Shown in pieces: positions 25,225 to 33,816 of a stretch of 44,379 nt of DNA (the stretch's first letter is position 1; each line of letters opens with the position of its first letter). The DNA comes from Sphingomonadales bacterium (GTDB taxonomy: Bacteria > Pseudomonadota > Alphaproteobacteria > Sphingomonadales > Sphingomonadaceae). The stretch is from contig SEFZ01000034.1 of assembly GCA_004173185.1 (NCBI GenBank), positions 1 to 44,379 on the forward strand, written 5' to 3'. Below the pieces are notes generated by a model. It saw only the letters and a list, made by a program, of their open reading frames with translations, made no database searches and was not told where the DNA came from. Position numbers and translations under genes: made by a program.

Positions 25225-25683
25225 ATGGGGCAGCAGGGAACATCGCGGATACATCGCAGGCTGATCGACTCGCTTTACATCGAGGCGATGTTGCTGGCGG
25301 ACGAGGCGCGCGGCTATTTCGATCAGGTCGGCCGCGAGGACCGCGATGCGCTCGAGGCGCTGAACCGCGTAGCTTTTTCGTGTGAATCGCTGAAGGTCAC
25401 GACCCGGCTGATGCACATCATCGCCTGGCTGCTCACGCAGCGCGCGGTGGATGCCGGCGAACTGGCACCCGGCGACGCCTTGTCACCGTCACGCCGGCTG
25501 GGCGATGCGCCCGAGACTGAACGGGGCCTGCTCGCGTCGATGCCGCCGCAGGCCGTGGCGATCATCCAGACCAGCATCGAATTGTACCGCCGCGTCGCGC
25601 GGCTCGATCAGTCGCTTGAGCTGCCGACGATCATGGTGAGCCCGGCACGCAGCATGATGGACCGGCTCGCCGCAGCATTTTGA
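25225..25683 (+). CDS. DUF1465 family protein
   Basis: This 152-residue helical cytosolic protein (LIDSLYIEAMLLADEARGYF, FSCESLKVTTRLMHIIAWLL) matches DUF1465, a family found in alphaproteobacteria next to small DUF465 genes. The function is unknown to me. The start at 25225 is chosen as the first ATG of the conserved region, after AT-rich DNA with TTAA palindromes. A hairpin repeat follows the stop. Confidence 0.85.
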   Translation: MGQQGTSRIHRRLIDSLYIEAMLLADEARGYFDQVGREDRDALEALNRVAFSCESLKVTTRLMHIIAWLLTQRAVDAGELAPGDALSPSRRLGDAPETERGLLASMPPQAVAIIQTSIELYRRVARLDQSLELPTIMVSPARSMMDRLAAAF

Positions 25684-25686
25684 GTT

Positions 25687-25706
25687 CCCTCCCGGTTTCG
25701 GGAGGG
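25687..25706 (+). terminator. Inverted repeat after the DUF1465 gene
   Basis: CCCTCCCG-GTTT-CGGGAGGG is a perfect 8-bp stem starting three bases after the stop codon. It fits an intrinsic hairpin, although GCGGGGGAGGG rather than T follows. It resembles the palindromes at 57-77 and 646-669. Confidence 0.5.
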
Positions 25707-25845
25707 CGGGGGAGGGCATGCTCGCTTGGGGGAGCTTGAGCGGCCCTCCTCGCTTCTAGCGACCACGCACGACTAGCGGTCACGGACTGATACCGGGGCA
25801 GTGTGCGACAAGAGCCCGTTACCAATAATCAGGCAGCCTGATGAA

Positions 25846-25864
25846 CCCCGGAGCCAGTCCGGGG
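25846..25864. terminator. CCCCGGA/TCCGGGG hairpin before the nitronate monooxygenase stop
   Basis: CCCCGGA-GCCAG-TCCGGGG has perfect 7-bp arms. On the minus strand it lies 12 bases after the nitronate monooxygenase stop. It is similar to the hairpin at 11920-11944 and probably belongs to the same type of dispersed intergenic element. Confidence 0.5.
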
Positions 25865-25876
25865 TCACAACGGCAA

Positions 25877-26818
25877 TTAGCGAATAGCCGCTTTCGCCGC
25901 TGCATATTCCGCCTTTAGCCGATCGATCAGCACGCCTGCCGGCTCGACTGCGCGGACTGCGCCGATGCCCTGGCCCGATCCCCAGATTTCCTTCCACGCC
26001 TTTGCCCCGCCGAAGTTCATCGCGCTGGGATCGCTCTCGGGCAGATTGTCGGGATCGAGCCCGGCGGCGACGACCGAGCTGCGCAGATAATTGCCATGCA
26101 CGCCGGTGAAGAGGTTTGAATAGACGATGTCGGAGGCGCGGCCCTCGACAATGCCCTGCTTATACGCTTCGACGGCATTGGCTTCCGTCGTGGCGATGAA
26201 GGGCGAACCAATATAAGCGAGATCGGCGCCGAGCGCCTGCGCCGCGAGGATCGAGCGGCCGGTGGCAATCGCGCCCGACAGGATCACCGGGCCCTCAAAC
26301 CATTCGCGCACTTCCTGCACGAACGGGAACGGGTTGAGCTTGCCGGCATGGCCGCCCGCGCCGGTGGCGACGAGGATCAGGCCGTCTGCGCCTTTTTCGA
26401 CCGCCTTGTGCGCGAAACGATCGTCGATCACGTCGTGGAGGGTGATGCCGCCCCAGGAATGGACCGCGGTGTTGAGATCCTCGCGCGCGCCCAGCGACGT
26501 GATGACGATCGGCACCTTCCACTTGGTGCAGGTGGTGACGTCTTCCTCGAGCCGGACGTTCGATTTGTGAACGATCTGGTTGACCGCATAGGGCGCCGAG
26601 GGACGGTCCGGATTGTCGCGATCCCAGGCGGCGAGTTCCTCGGTGATCTGGTGGAGCCATTCATCGAGCTGCGCTTGCGGCCGCGCGTTGAGCGCCGGGA
26701 ACGAACCCACGATCCCCGCCTTGCACTGCGCGATGACCAGATCGGGCACCGAGATGATGAAGAGCGGCGAGCCGATGACCGGAAGCGCCAGACGATCGAA
26801 GAGTGCGGGAAGAGCCAT
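25877..26818 (-). CDS. Nitronate monooxygenase-type FMN TIM-barrel enzyme
   Basis: This 313-residue protein matches the nitronate monooxygenase (2-nitropropane dioxygenase) family, FMN enzymes that oxidise alkyl nitronates. Supporting segments are PVIGSPLFIISVPDLVIAQC at the start, VDGLILVATGAGGHAG-like ATGAGGHAGKLNPF in the middle, LSGAIATGRSILAAQALGAD and FIATTEA. The length is normal. It is an isolated minus-strand gene; it may protect against nitronate toxins. Confidence 0.9.
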   Translation of the reverse strand: MALPALFDRLALPVIGSPLFIISVPDLVIAQCKAGIVGSFPALNARPQAQLDEWLHQITEELAAWDRDNPDRPSAPYAVNQIVHKSNVRLEEDVTTCTKWKVPIVITSLGAREDLNTAVHSWGGITLHDVIDDRFAHKAVEKGADGLILVATGAGGHAGKLNPFPFVQEVREWFEGPVILSGAIATGRSILAAQALGADLAYIGSPFIATTEANAVEAYKQGIVEGRASDIVYSNLFTGVHGNYLRSSVVAAGLDPDNLPESDPSAMNFGGAKAWKEIWGSGQGIGAVRAVEPAGVLIDRLKAEYAAAKAAIR

Positions 26819-26925
26819 AAGGTTTGATAGCGAAACGAATGGGCGTGTCTAGGCAGATGGGGTGGACGCTACGGCATGGCGCGGATCGCAGCGGCGGAAA
26901 ATGCTGCAGCGTCGAAGCGACTCGA

Positions 26926-27165
26926 TCAACTGATCTGGTACGCCACATCGGCGAGCAGGATACGCGCGCGCGGCTGGCGCATTTCGTCTTCGATATCGAG
27001 ACTGCCTTTGAGTGGGTCCTGGATTCGGCGCATGCGATTGCGGATCATGCTGCGCGCGGAATGCTGCGCTTCGGCCAGTGCCGTGGCGAGATCGGGGAAC
27101 GTGCGGCACTGCGCGGGATGGGCAGCCGCATCGGTCGTACGAAGCTGAAAATAATAAAGCGGCAT
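26926..27165 (-). CDS. DUF6894 small protein
   Basis: This 79-residue protein (MPLYYFQLR ... FPDLATALAEAQHSAR) has the pattern of DUF6894 proteins, which start with an aromatic-rich β-strand MPxYFF and continue with a helix. They are common in multiple copies in rhizobia and sphingomonads; function unknown. It is on the same strand as the DUF4087 gene but separated by 78 bp. Confidence 0.75.
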   Translation of the reverse strand: MPLYYFQLRTTDAAAHPAQCRTFPDLATALAEAQHSARSMIRNRMRRIQDPLKGSLDIEDEMRQPRARILLADVAYQIS

Positions 27166-27243
27166 GTAGGTTGAAATGCGCGAAAACGCGGGGAGTTTCC
27201 GGGAATGATCTGGATTAGTACGATTGCGATATTGCGCAGCAAT

Positions 27244-27627
27244 TCAGCTATCCGGGCGCCGTAGCTTCTTGTCTGCGCGGCATGCCGAGAGCGGCTTTTG
27301 CGTGAAGCCATGGATGCGCGTGATCTCCATTTCCTCGCGGTTCACCGTCGCGCGCAGGCACCCGCAGCCATAGCCATAATAGCCATTGGTCCTGACCCAC
27401 TGCTTGCCGCTCAGATCGGGGATACGGTCCATGCCCGGCACGCCTTCGCTGCCTTGCGTCATCATCACCCATTGGCCGAAGCGATCGGTGATCCACCAGT
27501 TTGCGGGCGTGGGGTTTTCGATCCAGCCGCAGATGTTGACGGGCTTGTCCGTCGGCCCCTCTGCGTTCGCGATGGCGATCAGAGTGAAGGCAGCGGCGAA
27601 GGCGGAGGCGATAAGGATGTGGCGCAT
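27244..27627 (-). CDS. Exported DUF4087-like protein
   Basis: This 127-residue protein has a signal peptide ending ANA (about residue 22). It contains NICGWIENPTPANWWITDR, FGQWVMMTQG and YGYGCGCLRAT, the pattern of DUF4087 proteins, small periplasmic proteins of unknown role. Several cysteines suggest disulfides. It is upstream of the DUF6894 gene and downstream of the gamma carbonic anhydrase gene. Confidence 0.78.
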   Translation of the reverse strand: MRHILIASAFAAAFTLIAIANAEGPTDKPVNICGWIENPTPANWWITDRFGQWVMMTQGSEGVPGMDRIPDLSGKQWVRTNGYYGYGCGCLRATVNREEMEITRIHGFTQKPLSACRADKKLRRPDS

Positions 27628-27665
27628 ATGGGTTCCCTTTGCGCCAGCATATCGAAAGCGCGTGG

Positions 27666-28190
27666 TCAGTCGACCCGCTTCAAATCGCTCGCATATTCAC
27701 GCTGCTTGGCGGCGTAGAGCGCGGCGCTGCCTTTGAGCATCATCTTCTGCGCGTCGGTGAGCGCACGCACTGCGCGCGCCGGACTGCCGACGATCAGATG
27801 CCCCGCGGGAAACTCCTTGCCCTCGGTCACGAGCGCGCCTGCGCCGACCAGACAATCCTCGCCAATCACTGCGCGGTTTAGGATCGTCGCGCCCATGCCG
27901 ATCAGCGTGCGGTTGCCGATCGTGCAGCCGTGGAGGATCGCGTGATGCCCGATGGTCACGTCCTCGCCGATCGTGAGCGGCGCGCCGGGATCGGAATGGC
28001 ACACGGCGCCTTCCTGCACATTGCTGCGCGCGCCGACGAGGATCGGGGTGTTGTCCGCACGGATCACGGCGCCGAACCATACGCTTGCCAGCGCGCCCAG
28101 ATGCACATCACCGATCAGGTCCGCGCTCGGCGCGACCCATGCGTCTTCGGCGATTGCCGGCTGTTGGCCGCCGATTTCGTAAAGCGGCAT
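27666..28190 (-). CDS. Gamma carbonic anhydrase family protein
   Basis: This 174-residue protein is a left-handed β-helix of hexapeptide repeats (for example LIGDVHLGALASVWFG, VTIGHHAILHGCTIGNRTLI). The candidate zinc ligands are His65 (VCHSDP), His82 and His87 (GHHAILHGC). It is the YrdA/CaiE-like branch; some members are active carbonic anhydrases, others are not. Its start directly abuts the stop of the upstream 71-residue membrane protein (TAA then ATG), so the pair is translated together. Confidence 0.92.
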   Translation of the reverse strand: MPLYEIGGQQPAIAEDAWVAPSADLIGDVHLGALASVWFGAVIRADNTPILVGARSNVQEGAVCHSDPGAPLTIGEDVTIGHHAILHGCTIGNRTLIGMGATILNRAVIGEDCLVGAGALVTEGKEFPAGHLIVGSPARAVRALTDAQKMMLKGSAALYAAKQREYASDLKRVD

Positions 28191-28406
28191 TTAGGCGCCG
28201 GCGGGCAGCGGCAGATGAAACCCGAGCGCCATTGCCAGCGCAACCGCGCCGAGCAGCACCGCGAGCGTCGAGGAAAGCGAGAACAGCCCCCAGCCGACGA
28301 GCGTCATCATCTGCGGCGTCGGCCGTTGTGCACGTGCGTTGTTGCGCATCGACTGGATGACGAACATCGCTAGCAGCGCGTATATGAAGATAAAGAATTC
28401 AGTCAT
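28191..28406 (-). CDS. Small two-helix membrane protein
   Basis: This 71-residue protein has two hydrophobic helices (about 3-19 and 37-63), with a basic linker (RNNARAQRPTP). I do not recognise a family. It directly precedes the gamma carbonic anhydrase gene with no gap, suggesting a functional or regulatory link. Confidence 0.7.
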   Translation of the reverse strand: MTEFFIFIYALLAMFVIQSMRNNARAQRPTPQMMTLVGWGLFSLSSTLAVLLGAVALAMALGFHLPLPAGA

Positions 28407-28427
28407 TTAACCCCACCCCGAAAAGGC

Positions 28428-28446
28428 CCCGCTTTTGTTTAGCGGG
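28428..28446 (-). terminator. Hairpin after the His/Cys-rich membrane-protein gene
   Basis: CCCGCT and AGCGGG are perfect arms around TTTGTTT. On the minus strand it lies 72 bases beyond the 28518-29420 stop and is followed by GGCCTTTT. A modest intrinsic terminator is possible. Confidence 0.35.
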
Positions 28447-28517
28447 AGCGGGTTAACGCTTCAATGCCGTAGAATTCCGGTCTGCCGCAGTGCGGCAAGG
28501 GTCCGTCGCATCCGTAA

Positions 28518-29420
28518 CTATTTGGCAGGCGCGGGGCAGGCGCAGCCGCAACTGCATCCACCCGCACAGAAGCATGGGCGCGGCGAAGCGCAGTGGCAGA
28601 CGATGACTTTTGGCGCAGGCGCAGTCGGCTTGGGGGGAGCGGGGGGCAGCGGCGGCAGCTTGAACGGATCGGGGCCGGCAAAGGGCGCGTGATCCACCGC
28701 GCGATTGCAGCACGGGCAATCCGCATGGGCATGTTCGTCATGCCCGTCGCCATGGTCGTTTTTGTGTTCGTCTTTCTTCAGGCTCTTTTTTGCGGCGTTG
28801 CAGATTGCGAACGCATAGCCGCGCAGTTGCGGACCGGATTGGCCGAGGAATTGCAATTCGCTGAGCGCCTGATGGACGATCATCTGGTCGCGATACGTCG
28901 CCGGGTCAGCGGTGATCGGATAGGGCAGGCTGCGCTGCAACTCGCGCAACTGGCTCTCGATGCTGCGCATCTGCCCGCCCCAATTGCCGAACGCGCCGAA
29001 CAGACCGTAACCCGGCCAACTCGCGGGCGGATGGGCCAGCATCTGACTGACGAAATGCGTCGCCGCGGCGAGCTCCTCGATCATGTGGCGTAGCAGGATG
29101 CGGAGCGTGGAGATGTCGCCGGGCTGCTCGCGCATGCGCTGGGCGAGCACCGCAGTGACGCTATCGGTATGCCGCCATACCTGCTCGCAGATCATCCTGG
29201 CGAATTCGGCATCGCGCGATTTGGGCTTGGCGAGCAAGGCAGCACGGATAGAGGAGAGGATCACCAGCGCGATGATCAGCGCGAGCAATACGCCGCCAAC
29301 CAAAAGCCATGCGGGCAAATAGAATGCGGCCGCCGTGATCGGCTCCGCGACATTGTCGGCTATGCTGTTCGCCGTGGCGACCGAGAGATTGGCAATATTG
29401 GCCAGCGAAGTCGTCACCAT
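28518..29420 (-). CDS. Membrane protein with His-rich linker and Cys-rich metal-binding tail
   Basis: This 300-residue protein has one strong membrane helix (about 31-58), a helical middle region (about 70-220), then an unusual C-terminus. A His/Asp/Lys-rich linker (HKNDHGDGHDEHAHADCPCC) is followed by a Pro-rich stretch. The last 27 residues carry eight cysteines in CxC arrangements (CHC, CFC, CSCGCAC). This looks like a metal-binding tail, metallothionein-like. I do not recognise the family. A TTAACCAT-like site lies 27 bases upstream of the start. Confidence 0.72.
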   Translation of the reverse strand: MVTTSLANIANLSVATANSIADNVAEPITAAAFYLPAWLLVGGVLLALIIALVILSSIRAALLAKPKSRDAEFARMICEQVWRHTDSVTAVLAQRMREQPGDISTLRILLRHMIEELAAATHFVSQMLAHPPASWPGYGLFGAFGNWGGQMRSIESQLRELQRSLPYPITADPATYRDQMIVHQALSELQFLGQSGPQLRGYAFAICNAAKKSLKKDEHKNDHGDGHDEHAHADCPCCNRAVDHAPFAGPDPFKLPPLPPAPPKPTAPAPKVIVCHCASPRPCFCAGGCSCGCACPAPAK

Positions 29421-29446
29421 GCCCCCCGATTCGACTACGGGGTGAA

Positions 29447-29454
29447 ATGGTTAA
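29447..29454 (-). promoter_or_regulatory. CtrA-like TTAACCAT site upstream of the Cys-rich protein gene
   Basis: ATGGTTAA on the plus strand reads TTAACCAT on the minus strand, the published CtrA half-site sequence in Caulobacter. It lies 27 bases before the start of the 28518-29420 gene. A single 8-bp match is weak evidence by itself. Confidence 0.3.
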
Positions 29455-29508
29455 CAGAGTTGCGGCGCATGCCAATGCATGACTGCGCAATTATTGCGGC
29501 AACGGACG

Positions 29509-30966
29509 TTAGAGGGTTACGCCGCGCTTCCAGATCGCGATCTCGCGTTCACCATTGCGCTCGGCGGCGGTTTGCTTGCCCGATGCTATTTCAGCGATGC
29601 AGGTCAGCAGCGCTTCGGCGGCGATTTCCATGCCGTCTTCCAGCACCTGTCCTGCGTCGAAATCGATCCAGCCGGGCTTGCGCGCGGCGAGGTCGCTGTT
29701 CGAAGCGATCTTGATCGTCGGCACCGGGAAGCCGAGCGGGGTGCCGCGACCAGTGGTGAACAGGATCGCGGTGGCGCCTGCCGCGGCCAGTGCGGTGGAG
29801 GATACCGCGTCATTGCCGGGGGCTTCGAGCAAGGTGAGGCCGCGCTTCGCGACATGGCCGCCATATGGCAGCACATCGGTGACGATCGCGTGGCCGGCCT
29901 TTTGCACCGCGCCGAGCGACTTCTCTTCCAGCGTGGTGATCCCGCCGGCGATATTGCCGGGGGAGGGGTTTTCCGAGACCGGCTCGCCATGATCGGTGAA
30001 ATAGCGTTTGAAGCCGTTGACCAGCTCGACGATGCCGCCGAACACCGCCTGATTGTCGGCGCGTTCCATCAGCAATTGCTCGGCGCCGAAGATTTCGGGA
30101 ATTTCTGTGAGGATCGCAGTGCCGCCCGCGGCCGTGACCGCATCGCTCATCCGGCCGACCAGCGGGTTTGCGGTGAGGCCGGAGAAGCCGTCCGATCCGC
30201 CGCACTTCACGCCAAGCACGAGTTCGGAGAGCGGGACGGGGGCGCGCTCGGCTTGTGCGCCTGCGATCAGTTCCTCGATCAGCGCGAGGCCTTCCTCGAC
30301 TTCATCGCTCGCCATCTGCGCGCCGAGGGTGCGGATATTGGGGTGGGTGATGCCCTTGAGCATGCCCGACATCTGATTGGACTCGCAGCCGAGCCCGACG
30401 ATCAGCACGCCGCCGGCATTGGGATGGTTGGCGAGTGCGGTCAGGATCGCGCGGGTGCCGTCGAGATCGTCGCCAAGCTGCGAGCAGCCAAAGGGGTGGG
30501 CGAAGGCATGGACGCCGTCGATCTTGTCTTCATAGAGCCGCGCGGCGCGCTCGGCGATCTTCTGCGCGGTGCGGCCGACACAGCCGACGGTGGGGATCAC
30601 CCAGATTTCGTTGCGGGTGCCGACCCGGCCATCGGCCCGGCGATAACCCAGAAAGCCCGGCCCCTCGAACGGCGCATGTGCTTCGTGCGTGGGCGCATAG
30701 CGATAGGAGCCGCTGCCCTCGAGCGCGGTCTTCACATTATGGACGTGGACATGCTCTCCGGGTGCGATTGCCTGGGTCGCGCGGCCGATCGGGAAACCGA
30801 ATTTGAGCACCGGATCGCCCACCGCGACGACCTTTACCGCGACCTTGTGACCCTTGGGCACATCGGCCGAGAGCGTGACGCCGAGCGCGGTCTCGCCCGC
30901 TGCAAGGTCTCGCAATGCGGTGGCGACGCTGTCGCGCGGATCGATCTGGAAAAGGGCGATGCTCAT
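29509..30966 (-). CDS. UxaA-family altronate/galactarate dehydratase
   Basis: This 485-residue protein has an N-terminal SAF-like domain (about 1-85) and a C-terminal UxaA domain (PTVGCVGRTA, GGSDGFSGLTANP, EIPEIFGAEQLL), the usual two-part form of altronate dehydratase. Such enzymes remove water from sugar acids such as altronate or galactarate, an early step of hexuronate breakdown. The substrate is not certain. Its start overlaps the upstream alpha-hydroxyacid dehydrogenase stop by four bases (ATGA), so the two enzymes are translationally coupled and probably serve the same pathway. Confidence 0.9.
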   Translation of the reverse strand: MSIALFQIDPRDSVATALRDLAAGETALGVTLSADVPKGHKVAVKVVAVGDPVLKFGFPIGRATQAIAPGEHVHVHNVKTALEGSGSYRYAPTHEAHAPFEGPGFLGYRRADGRVGTRNEIWVIPTVGCVGRTAQKIAERAARLYEDKIDGVHAFAHPFGCSQLGDDLDGTRAILTALANHPNAGGVLIVGLGCESNQMSGMLKGITHPNIRTLGAQMASDEVEEGLALIEELIAGAQAERAPVPLSELVLGVKCGGSDGFSGLTANPLVGRMSDAVTAAGGTAILTEIPEIFGAEQLLMERADNQAVFGGIVELVNGFKRYFTDHGEPVSENPSPGNIAGGITTLEEKSLGAVQKAGHAIVTDVLPYGGHVAKRGLTLLEAPGNDAVSSTALAAAGATAILFTTGRGTPLGFPVPTIKIASNSDLAARKPGWIDFDAGQVLEDGMEIAAEALLTCIAEIASGKQTAAERNGEREIAIWKRGVTL

Positions 30967-32111
30967 GGTTTGACCAATATGTGGGGGCCGATTTCGGAAA
31001 TGCTCGCGCAGCCGGTGAGCGCCATGGCGACGCGCATCTCGGCTTCGATCAGCTTCAGCATATGCGACACGCCCGCTTCGCCGCCGCCCGCCAGCGCATA
31101 GGCCCAGGCACGGCCGAGCAGCACGCCCTTCGCGCCGAGCGCCAGCATGCGGACGACATCGAGGCCGGTGCGCACGCCGCTATCGGCGAGCACCGTGAGC
31201 CGCTCGCCCACCGCATCGGCGATGGCGGGCAAAGCGTGCGCTGTGGAGGGCACGCCATCGAGCTGGCGACCGCCATGGTTCGACACGACGATTCCGTCCG
31301 CGCCCGAATCCGCGGCGAGGCGCGCATCCTCGGCATCGAGGATTCCCTTGATGACCAACGGCCCGCTCCAGCGTTCGCGGATGAAGTCGAGGTCTTTCCA
31401 CGTTACCGAAGGATCGAAATTGCTGCCCAGCCAACCGAAGAAATCGTTGAGGCCGGAATTCTTGCCGAGCACGGGCGCGACATTGCCAAGCTGGTGCGGG
31501 CGGCCATGCAGCCCGACATCCCATGCCCATGCCGGGCGCAACACTGCCTGCCACGCGCGGCGGATATCGCCGCTGAGCCCCGGCGCACCGGCCAGCCCCG
31601 AACGCTGATCGCGGTAGCGCGACCCGGCGACGGGCATATCGACGGTGAACAATAAGGCGTTGCAGCCGGCATCCTTCGCGGCATCGAGCAGATCGGCCAT
31701 GAAGCCGCGATCGCGGATCATATAGAGCTGGAACCAGAACGGCTTGGTGGTAGCGGCGGCGACTTCGGCGATGGGGCAGGCGGAGACGGTGGAGAGCGAG
31801 AAGGGCACGCCCGCTTTCTCGGCAGCCCGCGCGGCCTGAACTTCGCCGCGACGCGCATTCATGCCCGCCAGCCCGATCGGCGCGAGCGCGACCGGCATTG
31901 CGAGTTGCTGGCCAAACAGGGTTGTGGAGAGATCGAGCTTCGAAATATCGGTCAGCACGCGCTGGCGCAGCGCAATCGCGGCCAGATCCTTCACGTTCCG
32001 TTCGAGCGTGATCTCACCATAAGATCCGCCATCGATATATTCGAACAGGAAATGCGGCAGTCGCCGCCGGGCGAGTTCGCGATAATCGAGCGTGGAGGCG
32101 GCTTTGCGCAT
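30963..32111 (-). CDS. FMN-dependent alpha-hydroxyacid dehydrogenase (LldD-like)
   Basis: This 382-residue FMN enzyme oxidises a 2-hydroxyacid to a 2-oxoacid; L-lactate dehydrogenases and related oxidases belong here. It shows FLFEYIDGGSYGEITL (N-terminal), WFQLYMIRDR (FMN region), DSGADGIVVSNHGGRQLDG (catalytic His279) and GVLLGRAWAYA. I chose the ATG at 32111, giving the family N-terminus MRKAASTLDY; starts up to 174 bases upstream are possible but add a non-conserved tail. Lactate is the likeliest substrate, but pairing with a UxaA-type dehydratase makes a sugar-acid derivative plausible. Confidence 0.92.
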   Translation of the reverse strand: MRKAASTLDYRELARRRLPHFLFEYIDGGSYGEITLERNVKDLAAIALRQRVLTDISKLDLSTTLFGQQLAMPVALAPIGLAGMNARRGEVQAARAAEKAGVPFSLSTVSACPIAEVAAATTKPFWFQLYMIRDRGFMADLLDAAKDAGCNALLFTVDMPVAGSRYRDQRSGLAGAPGLSGDIRRAWQAVLRPAWAWDVGLHGRPHQLGNVAPVLGKNSGLNDFFGWLGSNFDPSVTWKDLDFIRERWSGPLVIKGILDAEDARLAADSGADGIVVSNHGGRQLDGVPSTAHALPAIADAVGERLTVLADSGVRTGLDVVRMLALGAKGVLLGRAWAYALAGGGEAGVSHMLKLIEAEMRVAMALTGCASISEIGPHILVKP

Positions 32112-32366
32112 GCGGCGTGCGTGGCGCGGCGCAGCACCTTTGTCGAGAGGCTTACCCTGCATGCAACGCACGCAAAGCCATGATCGGTGGCCGCGTTGCA
32201 ACGATAGTCCCGGATAGTGGAATTTCGCGGCGGTGGGGGGATTTTGAGCAAGGAATTTTGCCTCGAACGATTTTAGGGTTTGCAAATCTCCGAGCCGGTG
32301 CTAACCGCGCCCCTCCAAACGCGGCGGCGCCTTTCCAAGGGTGCCAATTCAGCCCGCGCCGGATAC

Positions 32367-32442
<76 letters not shown>

Positions 32443-32542
32443 TCCTTTTCAGATAGTTATACTAACTTGCATCGTTGGATGCCGTGCGCGGAAGTGGCTT
32501 GGGGCAACATCCCGGGCAGCAATCGATCCGTCTCAGCCGAAC

Positions 32543-33232
32543 TCATTCGGCGACAGCATTTAAACGGTATCCCACACCCGGTTCGTTGACGATCAGGATC
32601 GGTCTTGCGTTGTCCTGTTCCAGTTTCTGGCGCAAATTCCGGACCACGATGCGAAGATAGTCCACGCGATTCTCCTGCGCAGGGCCCCAGACGGTACGAA
32701 GCAATTGCGCGTGGCTGATCACGCGATCCGGGCGCTGGGCGAGTTCGGCGAGCACTTCATACTCTTTTGGCGACAGATGTACTTCCTTGCCCGCGCGGCG
32801 GATGCGGCGGTGGGCGAGATCAATCTCGACATCGCCGACCACGATGCGATCGCGCTCAGCCGCGCCTGATAGACGGTGGCGGAGGGCTGTGCGGATGCGG
32901 GCCAGCAATTCCTCGGTATCGAAGGGCTTGGTGAGATAATCGTTCGCGCCGAGATCGAGCGCGGCGACCTTCTCGGCGGTATCCTCGCGCGCCGAGACGA
33001 CCAGAACCGCAGCCTTTGGCTTGATCAACTGGATCAACTCGATCCCATCGCGATCGGGCAATCCCAGATCGAGCAGCACTGCGTCTGGTTTGTCGATGTC
33101 GAGCAGCGACAGACCTTCGCGCGCGGTTGCCGCCTCCGCTACCACATGCCCCGCCCGCTGAAGCGCGGCGCGGAGCAGGCGGCGAATATGGGCGTCGTCC
33201 TCGACGATCAGGATCTTGGTCGGGTGCGCCAC
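32543..33232 (-). CDS. kdpE: KdpE response regulator
   Basis: KdpE activates kdp transcription after phosphorylation by KdpD. The 229-residue protein has a receiver domain with acidic residues EDD (11-13) and phosphoacceptor Asp55 (VLLDLGLPD). An OmpR/PhoB winged-helix domain follows, including SPKEYEVLAELAQRPDRV. It starts 9 bases after kdpC and is probably the last gene of the kdpFABCE unit. Its cognate kdpD lies about 4.6 kb away on the opposite strand. Confidence 0.95.
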   Translation of the reverse strand: MAHPTKILIVEDDAHIRRLLRAALQRAGHVVAEAATAREGLSLLDIDKPDAVLLDLGLPDRDGIELIQLIKPKAAVLVVSAREDTAEKVAALDLGANDYLTKPFDTEELLARIRTALRHRLSGAAERDRIVVGDVEIDLAHRRIRRAGKEVHLSPKEYEVLAELAQRPDRVISHAQLLRTVWGPAQENRVDYLRIVVRNLRQKLEQDNARPILIVNEPGVGYRLNAVAE

Positions 33233-33241
33233 GCGGTCTTG

Positions 33242-33805
33242 TTACAGCCTGTCGAGGGCGCGGTTCAAGGCAAGGACGTTTACGCGGGGTTCGCCGATGA
33301 AGCCGAGCAGCGGCGTTTCGCTGTGTTCGACCACCAAAGCGCGGAGCTTTTCGGCGGGGATGCGTCGTTCGGCGGCAACGCGTGCCAATTGCGAAAAAGC
33401 CGCCTCGGGGCTGATATGGGGGTCGAGCCCCGAAGCGGAGGTCGTCACCAGGTCAGGAGGAACCGGAAACCCTGGTGTCTTGGCGAGATCGGCCTTCACC
33501 CGGTCGGCAAGCGCCTGCGAAGTGGGGCCGAGATTGGAGCCGGCAGAAGCCGATGCGTCGTAGCCTTCGGCACCGGCAGCCGAGGGGCGGCCGTGGAAAT
33601 AACGTGCGCTGGCGAATCCCTGACCGATCAGTTCGGAGCCGATGATCCGGTCGCCTTCGCGGATCAGGCTGCCATTGGCCTGGGCGGGAAAAGCGAGCTG
33701 GCCGATTCCGGTGAGCGCGGCAGGGTAAGCGAGGCCGAGCAGGGCCGCGAACAGCAATGCCAGCACAAATGCGGGGCGGATGGCGGATTTGAAGTCGGTG
33801 AGCAT
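33242..33805 (-). CDS. kdpC: Potassium-transporting ATPase subunit KdpC
   Basis: KdpC is the single-span subunit that helps couple ATP use by KdpB to K+ passage. The 187-residue protein has one N-terminal helix (about 9-31) and the conserved periplasmic region with FHGRPSAAG, NLGPTSQAL, ASGLDPHISPEAA and VNVLALNRAL. I chose the ATG at 33805, which has GAGGA eight bases upstream and gives a normal N-terminus (MLTDFKSAIRPA); an ATG 15 bases upstream is less likely. It follows kdpB by 11 bases. Confidence 0.95.
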   Translation of the reverse strand: MLTDFKSAIRPAFVLALLFAALLGLAYPAALTGIGQLAFPAQANGSLIREGDRIIGSELIGQGFASARYFHGRPSAAGAEGYDASASAGSNLGPTSQALADRVKADLAKTPGFPVPPDLVTTSASGLDPHISPEAAFSQLARVAAERRIPAEKLRALVVEHSETPLLGFIGEPRVNVLALNRALDRL

Positions 33806-33816
33806 GGGGAGTGTCC

